A model generated the notes under the pieces. The model saw only the letters and a program-made list of their open reading frames with translations, ran no database searches and had not been told where the DNA came from. 32,265 nt of DNA. It comes from JAJZMA01 sp021850405. Lineage in GTDB: Bacteria; Chloroflexota; Dormibacteria; Aeolococcales; Aeolococcaceae. The DNA lies in NCBI GenBank assembly GCA_027365835.1, contig DAHXLU010000119.1, positions 1 through 32,265 on the forward strand, read 5' to 3'. The first letter of the stretch is position 1; each line of letters begins with the position of its first letter. Of the stretch, positions 1-7,965 are shown one piece after another. The translations under genes and the position numbers were made by a program.

Positions 1-43
1 TGACGCTTGCGTCAGCGTCCGCGGCTCCGTCGGTGACGCTCAG

Positions 44-568
44 CTATCCTGTGCCAAATTCCCCTACACACCCCGCACTTGTGATGGAGCACGTCTGCAC
101 AGTGCTCGCACCGCCGCCTCCGCCCCCGGCATACCCACCGGTGCTACTGCCACCACCCGCGCCGCCACCAAACTGGGCAGCTCCGCCAGTAGCTCCGACG
201 CTGGGGTTGCCATTGCCCCCCACCTCCACGTAAAGAGTCTCCTGTGCCACTACTGGAATGGTGGCAACCACGTCCGCAGCTGCTGCTGCCGTGACGGTGA
301 CGCCTCCCTCTGTCCCCCCTGCGCCACCAATGGCAGTGACAGTTACCTGTGTGACCCCTTCAGGAACCAGAAGGCACTGCTCTGCGCCAGTGAAACTGAA
401 TGTTGTTGTCACCGTGCCACCATAAGTAGTGCCCGACGCAGAACAGGTTGTGCCTGCCGCGAGCGCTGGAGCGGCCAGCAATCCCAGGGCGAACAATCCA
501 CCCACAAGTGTGGTACCCATTGCGACTGCACATGCCCAAACCGGACACAACCGTGTTGTCCTGACCAT
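44..568 (-). CDS. Secreted glycine-rich protein, possibly truncated
   Basis: A protein of about 174 residues. The start at 568 is chosen because GGAG lies 7 nt upstream; an ATG two codons earlier (574) is too close to that site. Residues 1-37 form a signal peptide with a basic start, a long hydrophobic core and an 'APALA' cleavage region. The mature part opens with a Cys-flanked beta-rich segment, 'TFSFTGAEQCLLVPEGVTQV', then becomes Gly-rich. Such proteins in soil bacteria usually continue past the 'GGGGGGAS...C...C' segment into more glycine repeats. Here an in-frame TAG follows 'GEFGTG', and neither this frame nor the other two continues the pattern to the window edge, so the 3' part may be lost. 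Function unknown; presumably extracellular. Confidence 0.6.
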   Translation of the reverse strand: MVRTTRLCPVWACAVAMGTTLVGGLFALGLLAAPALAAGTTCSASGTTYGGTVTTTFSFTGAEQCLLVPEGVTQVTVTAIGGAGGTEGGVTVTAAAAADVVATIPVVAQETLYVEVGGNGNPSVGATGGAAQFGGGAGGGSSTGGYAGGGGGGASTVQTCSITSAGCVGEFGTG

Positions 569-1190
569 AGCCATTCTCCAGAGTGAAGCAGTTACCCCGC
601 TGCGAGTACAAGAAAAGGTACACACCCAGCGGGACCAGCGAGAAAACCGTGTCACGCAGTATATACAAAACACCCAGCGCAGCCACGGCAGCAGTTTATG
701 GAGTCAAATGGAGTGTAATGCGCTGCATGTCGGAAGGAAACAAAACTGGGCAGCAGGTGGAGGGGACTCTGGATGTATCGGCCCCACAAGGGCCATCTCT
801 CCTGACTGGTCCATGATGAGTGCCACCATGGTGTTGCGCCAGAACCACAGGCTGCATCCATCTGCGCCACACACACACATATATCCAGGACCGCCATGTA
901 TATCTTAGAACCACATGTACATGGGGCACACGCCCCCTGGCACAACAGGGCGCGGCAGTTTTCAGGCGCATTGACATTCTGGAGCCTGGCTCAGCCGACA
1001 CCAGCCACCCATAGGGGCACCAGGCAATGAGGATCTCGTGCCAGGCCGTCTGGATGAATCTCGTCCCTTCCCAGCTGGTCAACCACAAGCCTGCTGGCAT
1101 TGTCCGTTCTGTGTACGGCGGCAGGCTCTATGCTCGAAATATCAGTCGTATTACACCTACGTAGGGATTCAGGAGAATCGGACATTGAAT
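569..1190. other. Intergenic stretch with no convincing gene
   Basis: Open frames here exist on both strands but none has protein-like composition, a ribosome site or a recognisable family. The stretch contains a short CA/TA run near 870-885 and a perfect 10-bp palindrome, CATGTACATG, at 914-923. No RNA gene was recognised. Confidence 0.4.
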
Positions 1191-1604
1191 ATGGGAAAGC
1201 CACTTGAGCAGGCTGTCGATAGAATGCTGGCCATGGAAAATGGAGACCTATTAACACTGGTCAAGAAGGCCCCCTTCGAGGAATTGCGAAGACCTTTCAG
1301 TGGAACGATATATAGCGTCACAATACCCCTTACTACCGGTAGCCTCAAGTTTGTGGACCATGTCTACGATGTTGCCCACTTTCCAGAGGAACAATATGAG
1401 GCCATCCTGCGGGATAGCCAAAACAATGCGCTTGAGCACGTTTATGGAAGAGAGCATTCCCCCGTGGGTAGTCTCTATAACAGGATGCGTAATATTTCGC
1501 GTGAGCATCAAAGGCAGGTTCATGCGAAAAAGGAGGCCAAAACCCTGGTCGCCAGAAAGATGGATCGCGACCGTACATACTCGGCACTAGCGGGACTTTC
1601 CTAG
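1191..1604 (+). CDS. Hypothetical protein, unrecognised
   Basis: A 137-residue reading frame beginning 'MGKPLEQAVDRMLAMENG'. AGGAG at 1171-1175 is 15 nt from this ATG but 9 nt from an in-frame TTG at 1185, so the true start may be two codons earlier. Composition is protein-like, with mixed charged helices and a Lys/Arg-rich C-terminus ('HAKKEAKTLVARKMDRDRTY'). No signal peptide, membrane segment or known motif is visible. The DNA is visibly less GC-rich than the glycan genes, and it lies beside a transposase remnant, which suggests acquired DNA. A small stem-loop follows at 1629-1645. No function is proposed. Confidence 0.45.
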   Translation: MGKPLEQAVDRMLAMENGDLLTLVKKAPFEELRRPFSGTIYSVTIPLTTGSLKFVDHVYDVAHFPEEQYEAILRDSQNNALEHVYGREHSPVGSLYNRMRNISREHQRQVHAKKEAKTLVARKMDRDRTYSALAGLS

Positions 1605-1628
1605 CTAAGTAAAAAGTCGTAAAGATAA

Positions 1629-1650
1629 CCCTTACTGTATAAGGGATTTG
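1629..1650 (+). terminator. Stem-loop after the hypothetical gene
   Basis: CCCTTA (1629-1634) pairs with TAAGGG (1640-1645) around a 5-nt loop, 24 nt after the stop codon. The following bases are ATTTGTCT, only partly T-rich, so this is a weak intrinsic terminator candidate. Confidence 0.35.
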
Positions 1651-1670
1651 TCTGGTGGGGGGTGTATTAC

Positions 1671-1943
1671 CTAAGTGGGCTGTTCGTGGGGGGCATAGGC
1701 GTCCAGTTTGAAGAGATCAAAGAGGCGAGTCTGGGCTGTATCCATCTCGGTCAACATGCGCCTCGCGCGAGGTCGGCCTCCGGTCGAAGGGTAGAGCAAG
1801 ACCGTCTCTTCGATGCCTTTCAGTGTGGACAGTAGCGTAAGGTGAATCAGTAATATGCCCGAGAGCCCTGATCCACTGAGGACAGTGGCCGAAATCTTCA
1901 ACTTGCCGGCTTCCACGCCGCAAAGAGGGTCCGGCGATACCAT
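1671..1943 (-). pseudogene. Probable C-terminal remnant of a DDE (IS1634-like) transposase
   Basis: About 90 residues. 'GIEETVLLYPSTGGRPRARR' followed by 'MLTEMDTAQTRLFDLFKL' resembles, from memory, the tail of IS1634-type transposases, where 'I-EV-LLYP..GRGRPR' and 'LSEMD..Q..L...L.L' close the protein. No catalytic core precedes it: only about 70 nt separate it from the neighbouring gene, so the rest would be deleted. No inverted repeats were found. It could instead be an unrelated small ORF; the call rests on the C-terminal motif alone. Confidence 0.4.
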
Positions 1944-1971
1944 CTTTTCCGCCCACAGGTCTCATTCAATG

Positions 1972-1998
1972 AAAAAATCACCCGACAACCCCAGTTGC
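1972..1998 (-). terminator. Possible intrinsic terminator of the downstream-most glycan gene
   Basis: Read on the minus strand just after the stop at 2012, CAAC and GTTG (plus positions 1994-1997 and 1986-1989) form a short stem with a TGGG loop, extendable by one G-U pair. A run of six T follows at 1977-1972. The stem is short and the T-run is 8 nt away, so support is modest. Confidence 0.35.
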
Positions 1999-2011
1999 TG
2001 AAAAATCGAGG

Positions 2012-3397
2012 CTAGCCCGAGAAAACGTTCAGGTGATACTGCTGCAGATACTGGGCCTGTCTGCGCGCATAACTGCCCGAGGGTGGATACAGATATTCAG
2101 CCAGCCTGGAGGTGGGCTCGGTCCTGTAATGCAGCGTCACGTGGGCAGCCTCAATCCGGAACGCCTCCAGTGACTGCCCTGCCGCAACACCCACACGGGC
2201 ACTCACAAAGATCTGGACCAGGACGGCAAGCAGAAGTGCCCCACGCAGCGTATAGGCTGCCTCCTGCTTTTTTCCACTCCCTGCCCATAGCAGAATAGAC
2301 ACATAGATCCCCACCAGCAGCGGCCAGTTGAAAGAGGTGTACCGGGAGACAGTGCCAAGTCCGGACGCAAGGCTCAGCCTTCCAGGCATGAGCAGGATGT
2401 CGAAGCAAAAGGTAGTCGCAACAAGGGCGCTGGCATATGCAAGTGGACCCCGGGGGCGACCGCTGCGAAACCAGGCAACGACAACAGCAATTCCTGCCAG
2501 CCAGAGGACCACCCCAGCCGCCTCCACGAGTGTCATGTAGCCAGTCGTACCAACAAGAATCCGCAAGTTGGGGAAAATACTTCCTGCAGCCACAGCAGCC
2601 CCCTTGGCGGCGGTAGGCAAGCGGTGCGGAAACAGTGAGAGAGGGGGGCCACCGGTATTGTGAAAGTTGTATCCCAGGAAATACAGGCCGGTTGCCACCA
2701 CGCCCAGAATCAGCCAGGTTCCCCGCTGCCTCCAGGAACGGGATGGGAGCAAAAGGATCAGAAAGCCGGCCGCCCAGACAATGAGGCCCTGGAGTGAGGA
2801 ATAACTTGAAAGCCCACCGAGCACTGCTGCTGCAGCAAGCATCTTCCAGGATAGCCTCTCCCCCCGCCCAAGCAGATAGACGGCAAGAAAGATGCAAAAG
2901 AGCATGAGAAACCACTCATACTGGAAGGCCCACAGGATGTTCTGATACTGCGCCAGGGTTAGGACAATAAATGGCACCGGCACCATCCACAAAGGGTGCT
3001 TTCCTATCATGTCGCGGAACATCAGGCATACAACCACAAGCGTAGCGACCAGAAAAGCAGCCCCAAGATACATGAGGGGCAGGTCATTCCAGTGGGTCAG
3101 CCGTATTACCGCCAGGGCAATGACATTGGAGACAAACATCCTGTTTTCGTGATGCTGTGCCCAGAGCTGACCCAGGGTCAGTGTTCCGGCGAAAGAGTGC
3201 GCCACGAGTGTTATAAAGTTCCACTCATCAAAATAGAGGGCGTTAACCCCGTACCGCTGGATATAGCTGACCAGCAACAGCGCTGCGGCAAGACATGCTA
3301 CCCAGAAAACAGGAATAAGAGCTGGAGAAGAACCACCGCCTTGCTGCGGCACTGTCTCACTGGTGGCATGGTTTGTGTCTCCGTACCCAGATGACAT
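2012..3397 (-). CDS. Polytopic membrane protein, GT-C-like, of the 'DEW...HHENR' family
   Basis: A 461-residue protein with roughly ten hydrophobic helices. The start at 3397 is preferred: upstream codons look non-coding, and TACAAT sits 6 nt before this ATG, which fits a leaderless message. After the first membrane helix (about 28-46), 'YFDEWNFITLV' (D57, E58) and 'LWAQHHENRMFV' (82-86) occur in the first extracytoplasmic loop. An acidic pair there is typical of GT-C glycosyltransferases that use polyprenyl-phosphate sugars, and a family with 'DEW' plus 'HNEHR' is common in bacterial glycan loci but uncharacterised. It is the last gene of a minus-strand group after a methyltransferase and a double GT4. 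Inferred role: sugar transfer on the outer face of the membrane. Confidence 0.75.
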   Translation of the reverse strand: MSSGYGDTNHATSETVPQQGGGSSPALIPVFWVACLAAALLLVSYIQRYGVNALYFDEWNFITLVAHSFAGTLTLGQLWAQHHENRMFVSNVIALAVIRLTHWNDLPLMYLGAAFLVATLVVVCLMFRDMIGKHPLWMVPVPFIVLTLAQYQNILWAFQYEWFLMLFCIFLAVYLLGRGERLSWKMLAAAAVLGGLSSYSSLQGLIVWAAGFLILLLPSRSWRQRGTWLILGVVATGLYFLGYNFHNTGGPPLSLFPHRLPTAAKGAAVAAGSIFPNLRILVGTTGYMTLVEAAGVVLWLAGIAVVVAWFRSGRPRGPLAYASALVATTFCFDILLMPGRLSLASGLGTVSRYTSFNWPLLVGIYVSILLWAGSGKKQEAAYTLRGALLLAVLVQIFVSARVGVAAGQSLEAFRIEAAHVTLHYRTEPTSRLAEYLYPPSGSYARRQAQYLQQYHLNVFSG

Positions 3398-3403
3398 CGC
3401 CCG

Positions 3404-3409
3404 ATTGTA
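3404..3409 (-). promoter_or_regulatory. -10 element suggesting leaderless transcription
   Basis: TACAAT on the minus strand ends 6 nt before the ATG at 3397, and no Shine-Dalgarno lies between. The -35 side is unclear: CTTGCG is 15 nt upstream, which is suboptimal. A TACAAT in a similar position precedes the gene at 26706. Confidence 0.4.
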
Positions 3410-3568
3410 TCGCACGGTCCGCCCCGCAAGCGGGAAGCTCCCTGACCGTGACAGCTGCTCGGGCACAGAACCAACCGGGCCGGAGATCTTCAGTACTCCC
3501 TTTCTCCTCCCCTGAACCTGTCCCCTGCAGAGGTGGGCCCAGCTTTTTTGGCAGGTGAGCCGAGTGAA

Positions 3569-3588
3569 GATCCCGCCCAGGCAGGATC
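3569..3588 (-). other. Stem-loop between the double GT4 and the GT-C-like gene
   Basis: Eight base pairs (one G-U) around a CTGG loop, lying 76 nt downstream of the double-GT4 stop on the minus strand. No T-run follows. It may be a processing or pause site; function unknown. Confidence 0.3.
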
Positions 3589-3663
3589 GACTGCCAGGAG
3601 GGGCCATCCACGGCGAACTGCCAACACGTCTGACGAATCTGGTGGCCACCGGTCTCCCTGGAG

Positions 3664-6225
3664 CTACCGTGCCGCAATCTCACTGATGGCCGCCATCAGT
3701 GCCCTTGTGGTGGCCTGCGGAGTATGCGCCCCGGCTGCATCCCTTCCCCTGGCAGATGCCTCATTCCAGCGTTCCTTATGGTCTATGAGCGAAATGCAGG
3801 CATGCGCGATCTCTCTGGGGCCAGCATGCTCTGGGAGAAATACTGCAGAGCCCTCCCCACACCCAGTGGAGAGCGGCGACACATTGGTCACAACAGGCAA
3901 CCCGGCGCCAAATGCATCTGCCAGTGCAGCTGAACTTTCTCCGTTGGTGCGCAGCCGCCACTGCACTGCACAGGTAGAATGCTCCAGCCAGTACGAGTAT
4001 TCCTCATCACTCACATACCCGGTAATCTCAACACTGCCTCCAACTCCATAGCTTTCTGCCAGAGCGAGCAGTTCCTGCTGGTAACCCTCTCCCAGCACCT
4101 CTCCCACCAGAACGAGTCGCGCCCCGGGACGGTCTTTTTGCAGGAGCGAAAACGCCTCCAGCAAAAGCTCCGGAGCCTTGACGGGTGCCACAATCCCAAA
4201 AGAGGCAATAACCGGGGTGTCAGGTCGGGCCGCCCTGCCCTTGACCGGCACTGCGAACGGCAGCACAGCAAGCGGTGGCATCAGCGCATCTGGCCCCTGG
4301 TCCATTCGCAGCAGCTGTGCTGCGAATGGTGAGTTGACCAGCACTCCGCGTGCACTGCGCACCAGCTCTCCGGTGAGCCCCAGGGAGTAGCGCGAGTGGG
4401 TATCCACTCCAAATGCATCAAGCACCCCCTCTGGCAACCGCCAGCCATATTGACTTAGCAGTTTTTCCCCGACCAGCTGCTGCATACCCGCCACTCCACC
4501 ACGCTCCCCTCTCACCAGAGATCGCCGCTCCCAGGGCAAACCGCCTTCCCCCGGCCAGTTCTTGCGAAGCCCCAGATCATCCCGCGGGGAGACTGACTCC
4601 CGGGAAAAATGCGTAGGTTTATCCGCATGGGTTAGCCCATATGTGTAGTAAAGCCCCCCAAGCCGCACATCGTGGAACCAGATGACACCCGGATAGGCCA
4701 GCGCCATCTCATACGTCTCATGATGGTGCTCACTGTTACCTATCACGTAAATAAGCGCGTCATATGAGGCTGGACTGATGACCCTGCCCAGACAGGAAAC
4801 CGGCCAGACCGAAAAACCAGCGACCCACTGCGCCCGCCCCAGGGATGAACCCGAAGGAACAAACAGATCGAGCGCCATTCCACGCGGCATGTGGCCCAGC
4901 AGAGTCCCGCTGTAATCAGCCAGTCCGGACCTGGTCGGCGGCAGGGGCGATACCAGCGCAACACGCAGCTCACCCCGATTGCCAACTACCGCTGTTGCGG
5001 GGGCTGACCCCTGCCCAGCGGAACTAGCGGGATGTTCTGCCGCGTGGGTAGCCTTTTTCTTCACCATCGCCTCCACTGCAGAAATTGTCCTGGATGCCAC
5101 CCTGTCCCAGGTGTGAATATGGCGACGCAGCCTGCCCACCTCCTCAAGTCTTGCCCGGAACGCAGGGTCACTTAACGCCATCTCCATGCGACGCGCGATA
5201 GAGCCAGGATCTGCTGGATCAAAGGTGGAATCAGGATAATCCAGAATCTCCGGAAGCGACGAGGTAGCCGAGGTTATCGCCGGACAGCCACATGCGATCG
5301 CCTCTGCTACTGGTAATCCGTAGCCCTCATAGAGCGACGGAAAAACAAAAAGGCTGGCTGCCTGGTAGAGGGAGAGCAACAGGTCGTCTGGCACATAACC
5401 TGTAAGCAACAGCTCAGACCCGGCAATCCCGTATGACTGGGCTGTCGCCCGCCAGCGTTCCTCGTATGCCTTTGGAAGGTGACACCCAATCACCAGTTGA
5501 TATTCCTTCCTGAGCAGAGCCGGGAGCTCCGCATATGCTGCAAGCAAACCCTCCACGTTCTTTCGGTCATCTGCCCCGGCCACCGACAGAATGTAAGGAC
5601 CCTTTACTGAAGGAAGGGCCGACTTTACAGCTGCAAGCGGTCGCCGTCCTCCAGACGGCAGGCGGAACCGGCTTGACGTGCCTCCCCCTATCGATACCAC
5701 CTGCCCCTCTGACAGGCCAGCAAACGCCACCACATCCCTTCTTGTGCACTCAGATATTGCAAGTACCAGATCCGCCCGGCTGAGCAGCTTCATCCGCACC
5801 ATATACTCCCTAAGCGCCTCGGGGGCAGCCAGGTACCGATCCTGGAATACCAGCGGAATAAGGTCATAGGCAGTAACCACCAGCGGCAGCTTTGCATCCA
5901 GTACGTGCGGAGGCACAACAGATGCCCGGGGTGGATACAGCTCAAAAGGAGACATCACATGATAGACAAAGCTGGTGCCAGGGTCCGCATTCCAGAGCAG
6001 CTGGTGCAGGTCGCTGGCCGTATTCCACCGCAGTGCAGGGGAAGCCAGTAGCCGCTGGGGAAGGCTGCGGGGGAATGGCAACAGTGGATTCAGGTAAAGA
6101 CGCTCCACTGTGGCCCTGTCCATGAGGGCAAGCGCATGCTCAGTCACATAACGGGCAATGCCCCGCTCGGCATGAGCGACACTCTGGGTCGCCTGCAGGT
6201 CCAGCAGGAGAGACGGGCCCACCAT
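3664..6225 (-). CDS. Two-domain GT4 glycosyltransferase
   Basis: An 853-residue protein with two GT-B/GT4 modules in tandem. Module 1 (about 1-385) has the N-terminal 'RGIARYVTE' element, 'YDLIPLVFQDRY', the acceptor-to-donor hinge, and the donor-site 'SLYEGYGLPVAEA' with the EX7E pair E300 and E308. A Pro/Ala/Ser linker (about 390-418) leads to module 2, which restarts with 'RVALVSPLPPTRSGLADYSG' (421-440). Its donor motif is altered: 'TNGESSAALADAFGAGLPVV' lacks the second Glu, so its activity or donor is uncertain. The start has GAGG 5 nt upstream and lies 7 nt after the methyltransferase stop, so the two are co-transcribed. Cytosolic; probably adds two sugars, or acts with one active and one structural half, in building the exported glycan. 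Confidence 0.9.
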   Translation of the reverse strand: MVGPSLLLDLQATQSVAHAERGIARYVTEHALALMDRATVERLYLNPLLPFPRSLPQRLLASPALRWNTASDLHQLLWNADPGTSFVYHVMSPFELYPPRASVVPPHVLDAKLPLVVTAYDLIPLVFQDRYLAAPEALREYMVRMKLLSRADLVLAISECTRRDVVAFAGLSEGQVVSIGGGTSSRFRLPSGGRRPLAAVKSALPSVKGPYILSVAGADDRKNVEGLLAAYAELPALLRKEYQLVIGCHLPKAYEERWRATAQSYGIAGSELLLTGYVPDDLLLSLYQAASLFVFPSLYEGYGLPVAEAIACGCPAITSATSSLPEILDYPDSTFDPADPGSIARRMEMALSDPAFRARLEEVGRLRRHIHTWDRVASRTISAVEAMVKKKATHAAEHPASSAGQGSAPATAVVGNRGELRVALVSPLPPTRSGLADYSGTLLGHMPRGMALDLFVPSGSSLGRAQWVAGFSVWPVSCLGRVISPASYDALIYVIGNSEHHHETYEMALAYPGVIWFHDVRLGGLYYTYGLTHADKPTHFSRESVSPRDDLGLRKNWPGEGGLPWERRSLVRGERGGVAGMQQLVGEKLLSQYGWRLPEGVLDAFGVDTHSRYSLGLTGELVRSARGVLVNSPFAAQLLRMDQGPDALMPPLAVLPFAVPVKGRAARPDTPVIASFGIVAPVKAPELLLEAFSLLQKDRPGARLVLVGEVLGEGYQQELLALAESYGVGGSVEITGYVSDEEYSYWLEHSTCAVQWRLRTNGESSAALADAFGAGLPVVTNVSPLSTGCGEGSAVFLPEHAGPREIAHACISLIDHKERWNEASARGRDAAGAHTPQATTRALMAAISEIAAR

Positions 6226-6232
6226 GGTTGCC

Positions 6233-7246
6233 TCAGATGCTGGCAGGCGTCGCCTGCAACATGATCACCGCATTGTCTGAGGGCGAGGCCGCTGAAGACT
6301 GGAACCCCGGCACCAGCTCCCACAGCTTGTCTGAGCGCTGCAAGGCCACCTGCCGGTCCAACACCTTCCATCCGGAAAACAGCACCTCCAGATGCTCGTC
6401 ATCATATCTGCGCTCAAAGTCGCTCACGGACCAGATGCCAAACGGAGCGGTGAAGATCAGCCTGCCAGAGGGTGCCAGCCATGAGAGCATGCGCTCAAGT
6501 ATTACCCGGTCCAGGTCCTGCGCCGACTCGTTCTCTCCGTACCACCCCAGACCAGCGTGCTCCAGGGTAGACAGACAGACTATGGCGTCAAACTTCTCTT
6601 CCGGCCCGTCCCAGCTCTCCGCTGGCTGCGCGACCATGGTGATGCCTGGATGGGCCAGTGGATATGGGTGCAAATCCAGGGCTGTCACCTTATACCCAAG
6701 CGCAGCCAGCGACAGGCTTACAGTACTCTCGGCACACCCAAAGTCCAGGATGTGCCCCCCTGGACCGATCCCATCCAGCGCCCGGAACACATACGGAACC
6801 TCAGCAATCCTTTCATTGACGCTGCCCACATGCACCTGGCCAGGTTCGTAATTCAGCGAAACAGGCGGATTGAACCAGAGCCCTGCCTGGGCAGCAAACC
6901 CCTTATGTGAATTGGCGTAATTAAGCAGTTCTGCCAACCCCTCATCGACAGCATCCAGTTGCTTCCCAACATAGCTTCGGGCACTCTCAGCGGCAGCCAC
7001 GCCAGGTATCCTCGCAGTCTGGTCCTTCAACCATGCAGCCATCTCCCCGTTAAGAGACGCGAGCTCCAGCGTAGCTTCGGCGTCCGCTGCAATCCGCCGT
7101 TCAACAGAAGCAAGCGCATCAAGCTGCCGCTCCGTCCGTCCGAACCGCTCGTCCAGATAGCCCCTGAGACTGGTAAAACGGGCGTCAAAAAAATTGACTG
7201 CAGGCAGCATCGCATATCGGACGGCCCTCCTCAACTGCTGGCTCAA
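6233..7246 (-). CDS. SAM-dependent methyltransferase with N-terminal coiled coil
   Basis: A 337-residue protein starting at TTG with GGAGGAGAG upstream. Residues about 20-112 are helical and charged, probably a coiled coil. The class I fold follows: motif I 'ILDFGCAEST' (166-175), the acidic residue after strand 2 at D191 ('ALDLHP'), and 'CLSTLEHAGLGWYGE' (224-238), a signature seen in DUF268-type sugar methyltransferases. It is the first gene of the minus-strand group, divergent from wzm-wzt. In Wzm/Wzt systems such as E. coli O9a a terminal methyl or phosphomethyl cap stops chain growth and is read by the Wzt C-terminal domain. A capping role here is inferred from that precedent and from the neighbourhood. 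Confidence 0.85.
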   Translation of the reverse strand: MSQQLRRAVRYAMLPAVNFFDARFTSLRGYLDERFGRTERQLDALASVERRIAADAEATLELASLNGEMAAWLKDQTARIPGVAAAESARSYVGKQLDAVDEGLAELLNYANSHKGFAAQAGLWFNPPVSLNYEPGQVHVGSVNERIAEVPYVFRALDGIGPGGHILDFGCAESTVSLSLAALGYKVTALDLHPYPLAHPGITMVAQPAESWDGPEEKFDAIVCLSTLEHAGLGWYGENESAQDLDRVILERMLSWLAPSGRLIFTAPFGIWSVSDFERRYDDEHLEVLFSGWKVLDRQVALQRSDKLWELVPGFQSSAASPSDNAVIMLQATPASI

Positions 7247-7965
7247 ACTATCTATCTCTCCTCCAACCCATTACAGATTCTATAGGGCAGAGCCGCTTTT
7301 GTGCTTGGGAGTGCAACAGGGGAAGAGAGGAGGCGGAGTACATGGCTATCAGAAGAGGAGCGCTATCAGGCGCTCCAGGGCCCCAGGTGTGGATGGACAG
7401 CTCCGCAGGCTCGTAAGCCATGGCCCGTTTGCGGGCACATCGGCTCGCAAAGGGAGAAAGGTGGCAAAGGCATTGATGCAGCTGGGCGGCCCCAGAGGCC
7501 GAAGTGCAGGAGGTTGCGGGGTGTCATGGAAACATCCCCCTTGCTGGCCAGGTCTGCATCCTTCCCACTCGCGAAGGCTTACGGGCTGGAAGCAGCTGGG
7601 AGAGGAGCGCGGCGGGTGATGTAAGCCGGGGCAGGCAGACACTGCGGTCCCAGCGGCTTCCCGGTTCCATATTCGCGCCAGCAGCTCCCTGCCCGGGAGA
7701 AGGCGTCCAGAGTCTCCCCTGCCTGCCTGCCTGCCTGTTCCTCCCTCCGCTACAGCCGGTCTGCTGCATTCCCTTGCCATGCCCTGCCTGCCTGTGATCC
7801 ACATCGCCTTCCCTGCGAGACTCCCCATCAGAAGGGAGCATCACGGCCAGCAGGCTTCTCCTTTGGGAATGCTCTTGCCAAGGCAGGGAGCCGGATGCAA
7901 GATTACGGGGCGCCAACCGGCTGGGTGAAACTTGTTAAACTGTTACCCGTTACCTTGATGCATAT
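7247..7965. other. Long divergent intergenic region with several stem-loops
   Basis: About 720 nt between divergent glycan operons with no protein-like frame. Stem-loops include GGAGCGC/GCGCTCC (7357-7376, 7 bp), GCCCG/CGGGC (7423-7436), CGGCC/GGCCG (7487-7501), GGGG-TGT/ACATCCCC (7518-7538) and a longer broken stem beginning AAGCCG and ending CGGCTT (7623-7659). CCTG is repeated five times at 7718-7737. The region probably holds promoters for both operons; a TATAGAAT-like -10 for the minus operon lies at 7284-7277. A structured RNA or long leader is possible, but GC-rich DNA folds easily. No known RNA family was recognised. Confidence 0.4.

Noticed and set aside
7194..7828. Open frames on both strands in the divergent intergenic region
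   Set aside because: Gly/Arg/Pro-rich composition with no motif and conflicting frames; better explained as non-coding GC-rich DNA.
7247..7965. Possible RNase P, tmRNA, 6S or SRP RNA
   Set aside because: None of the conserved core sequences of these RNAs was seen.
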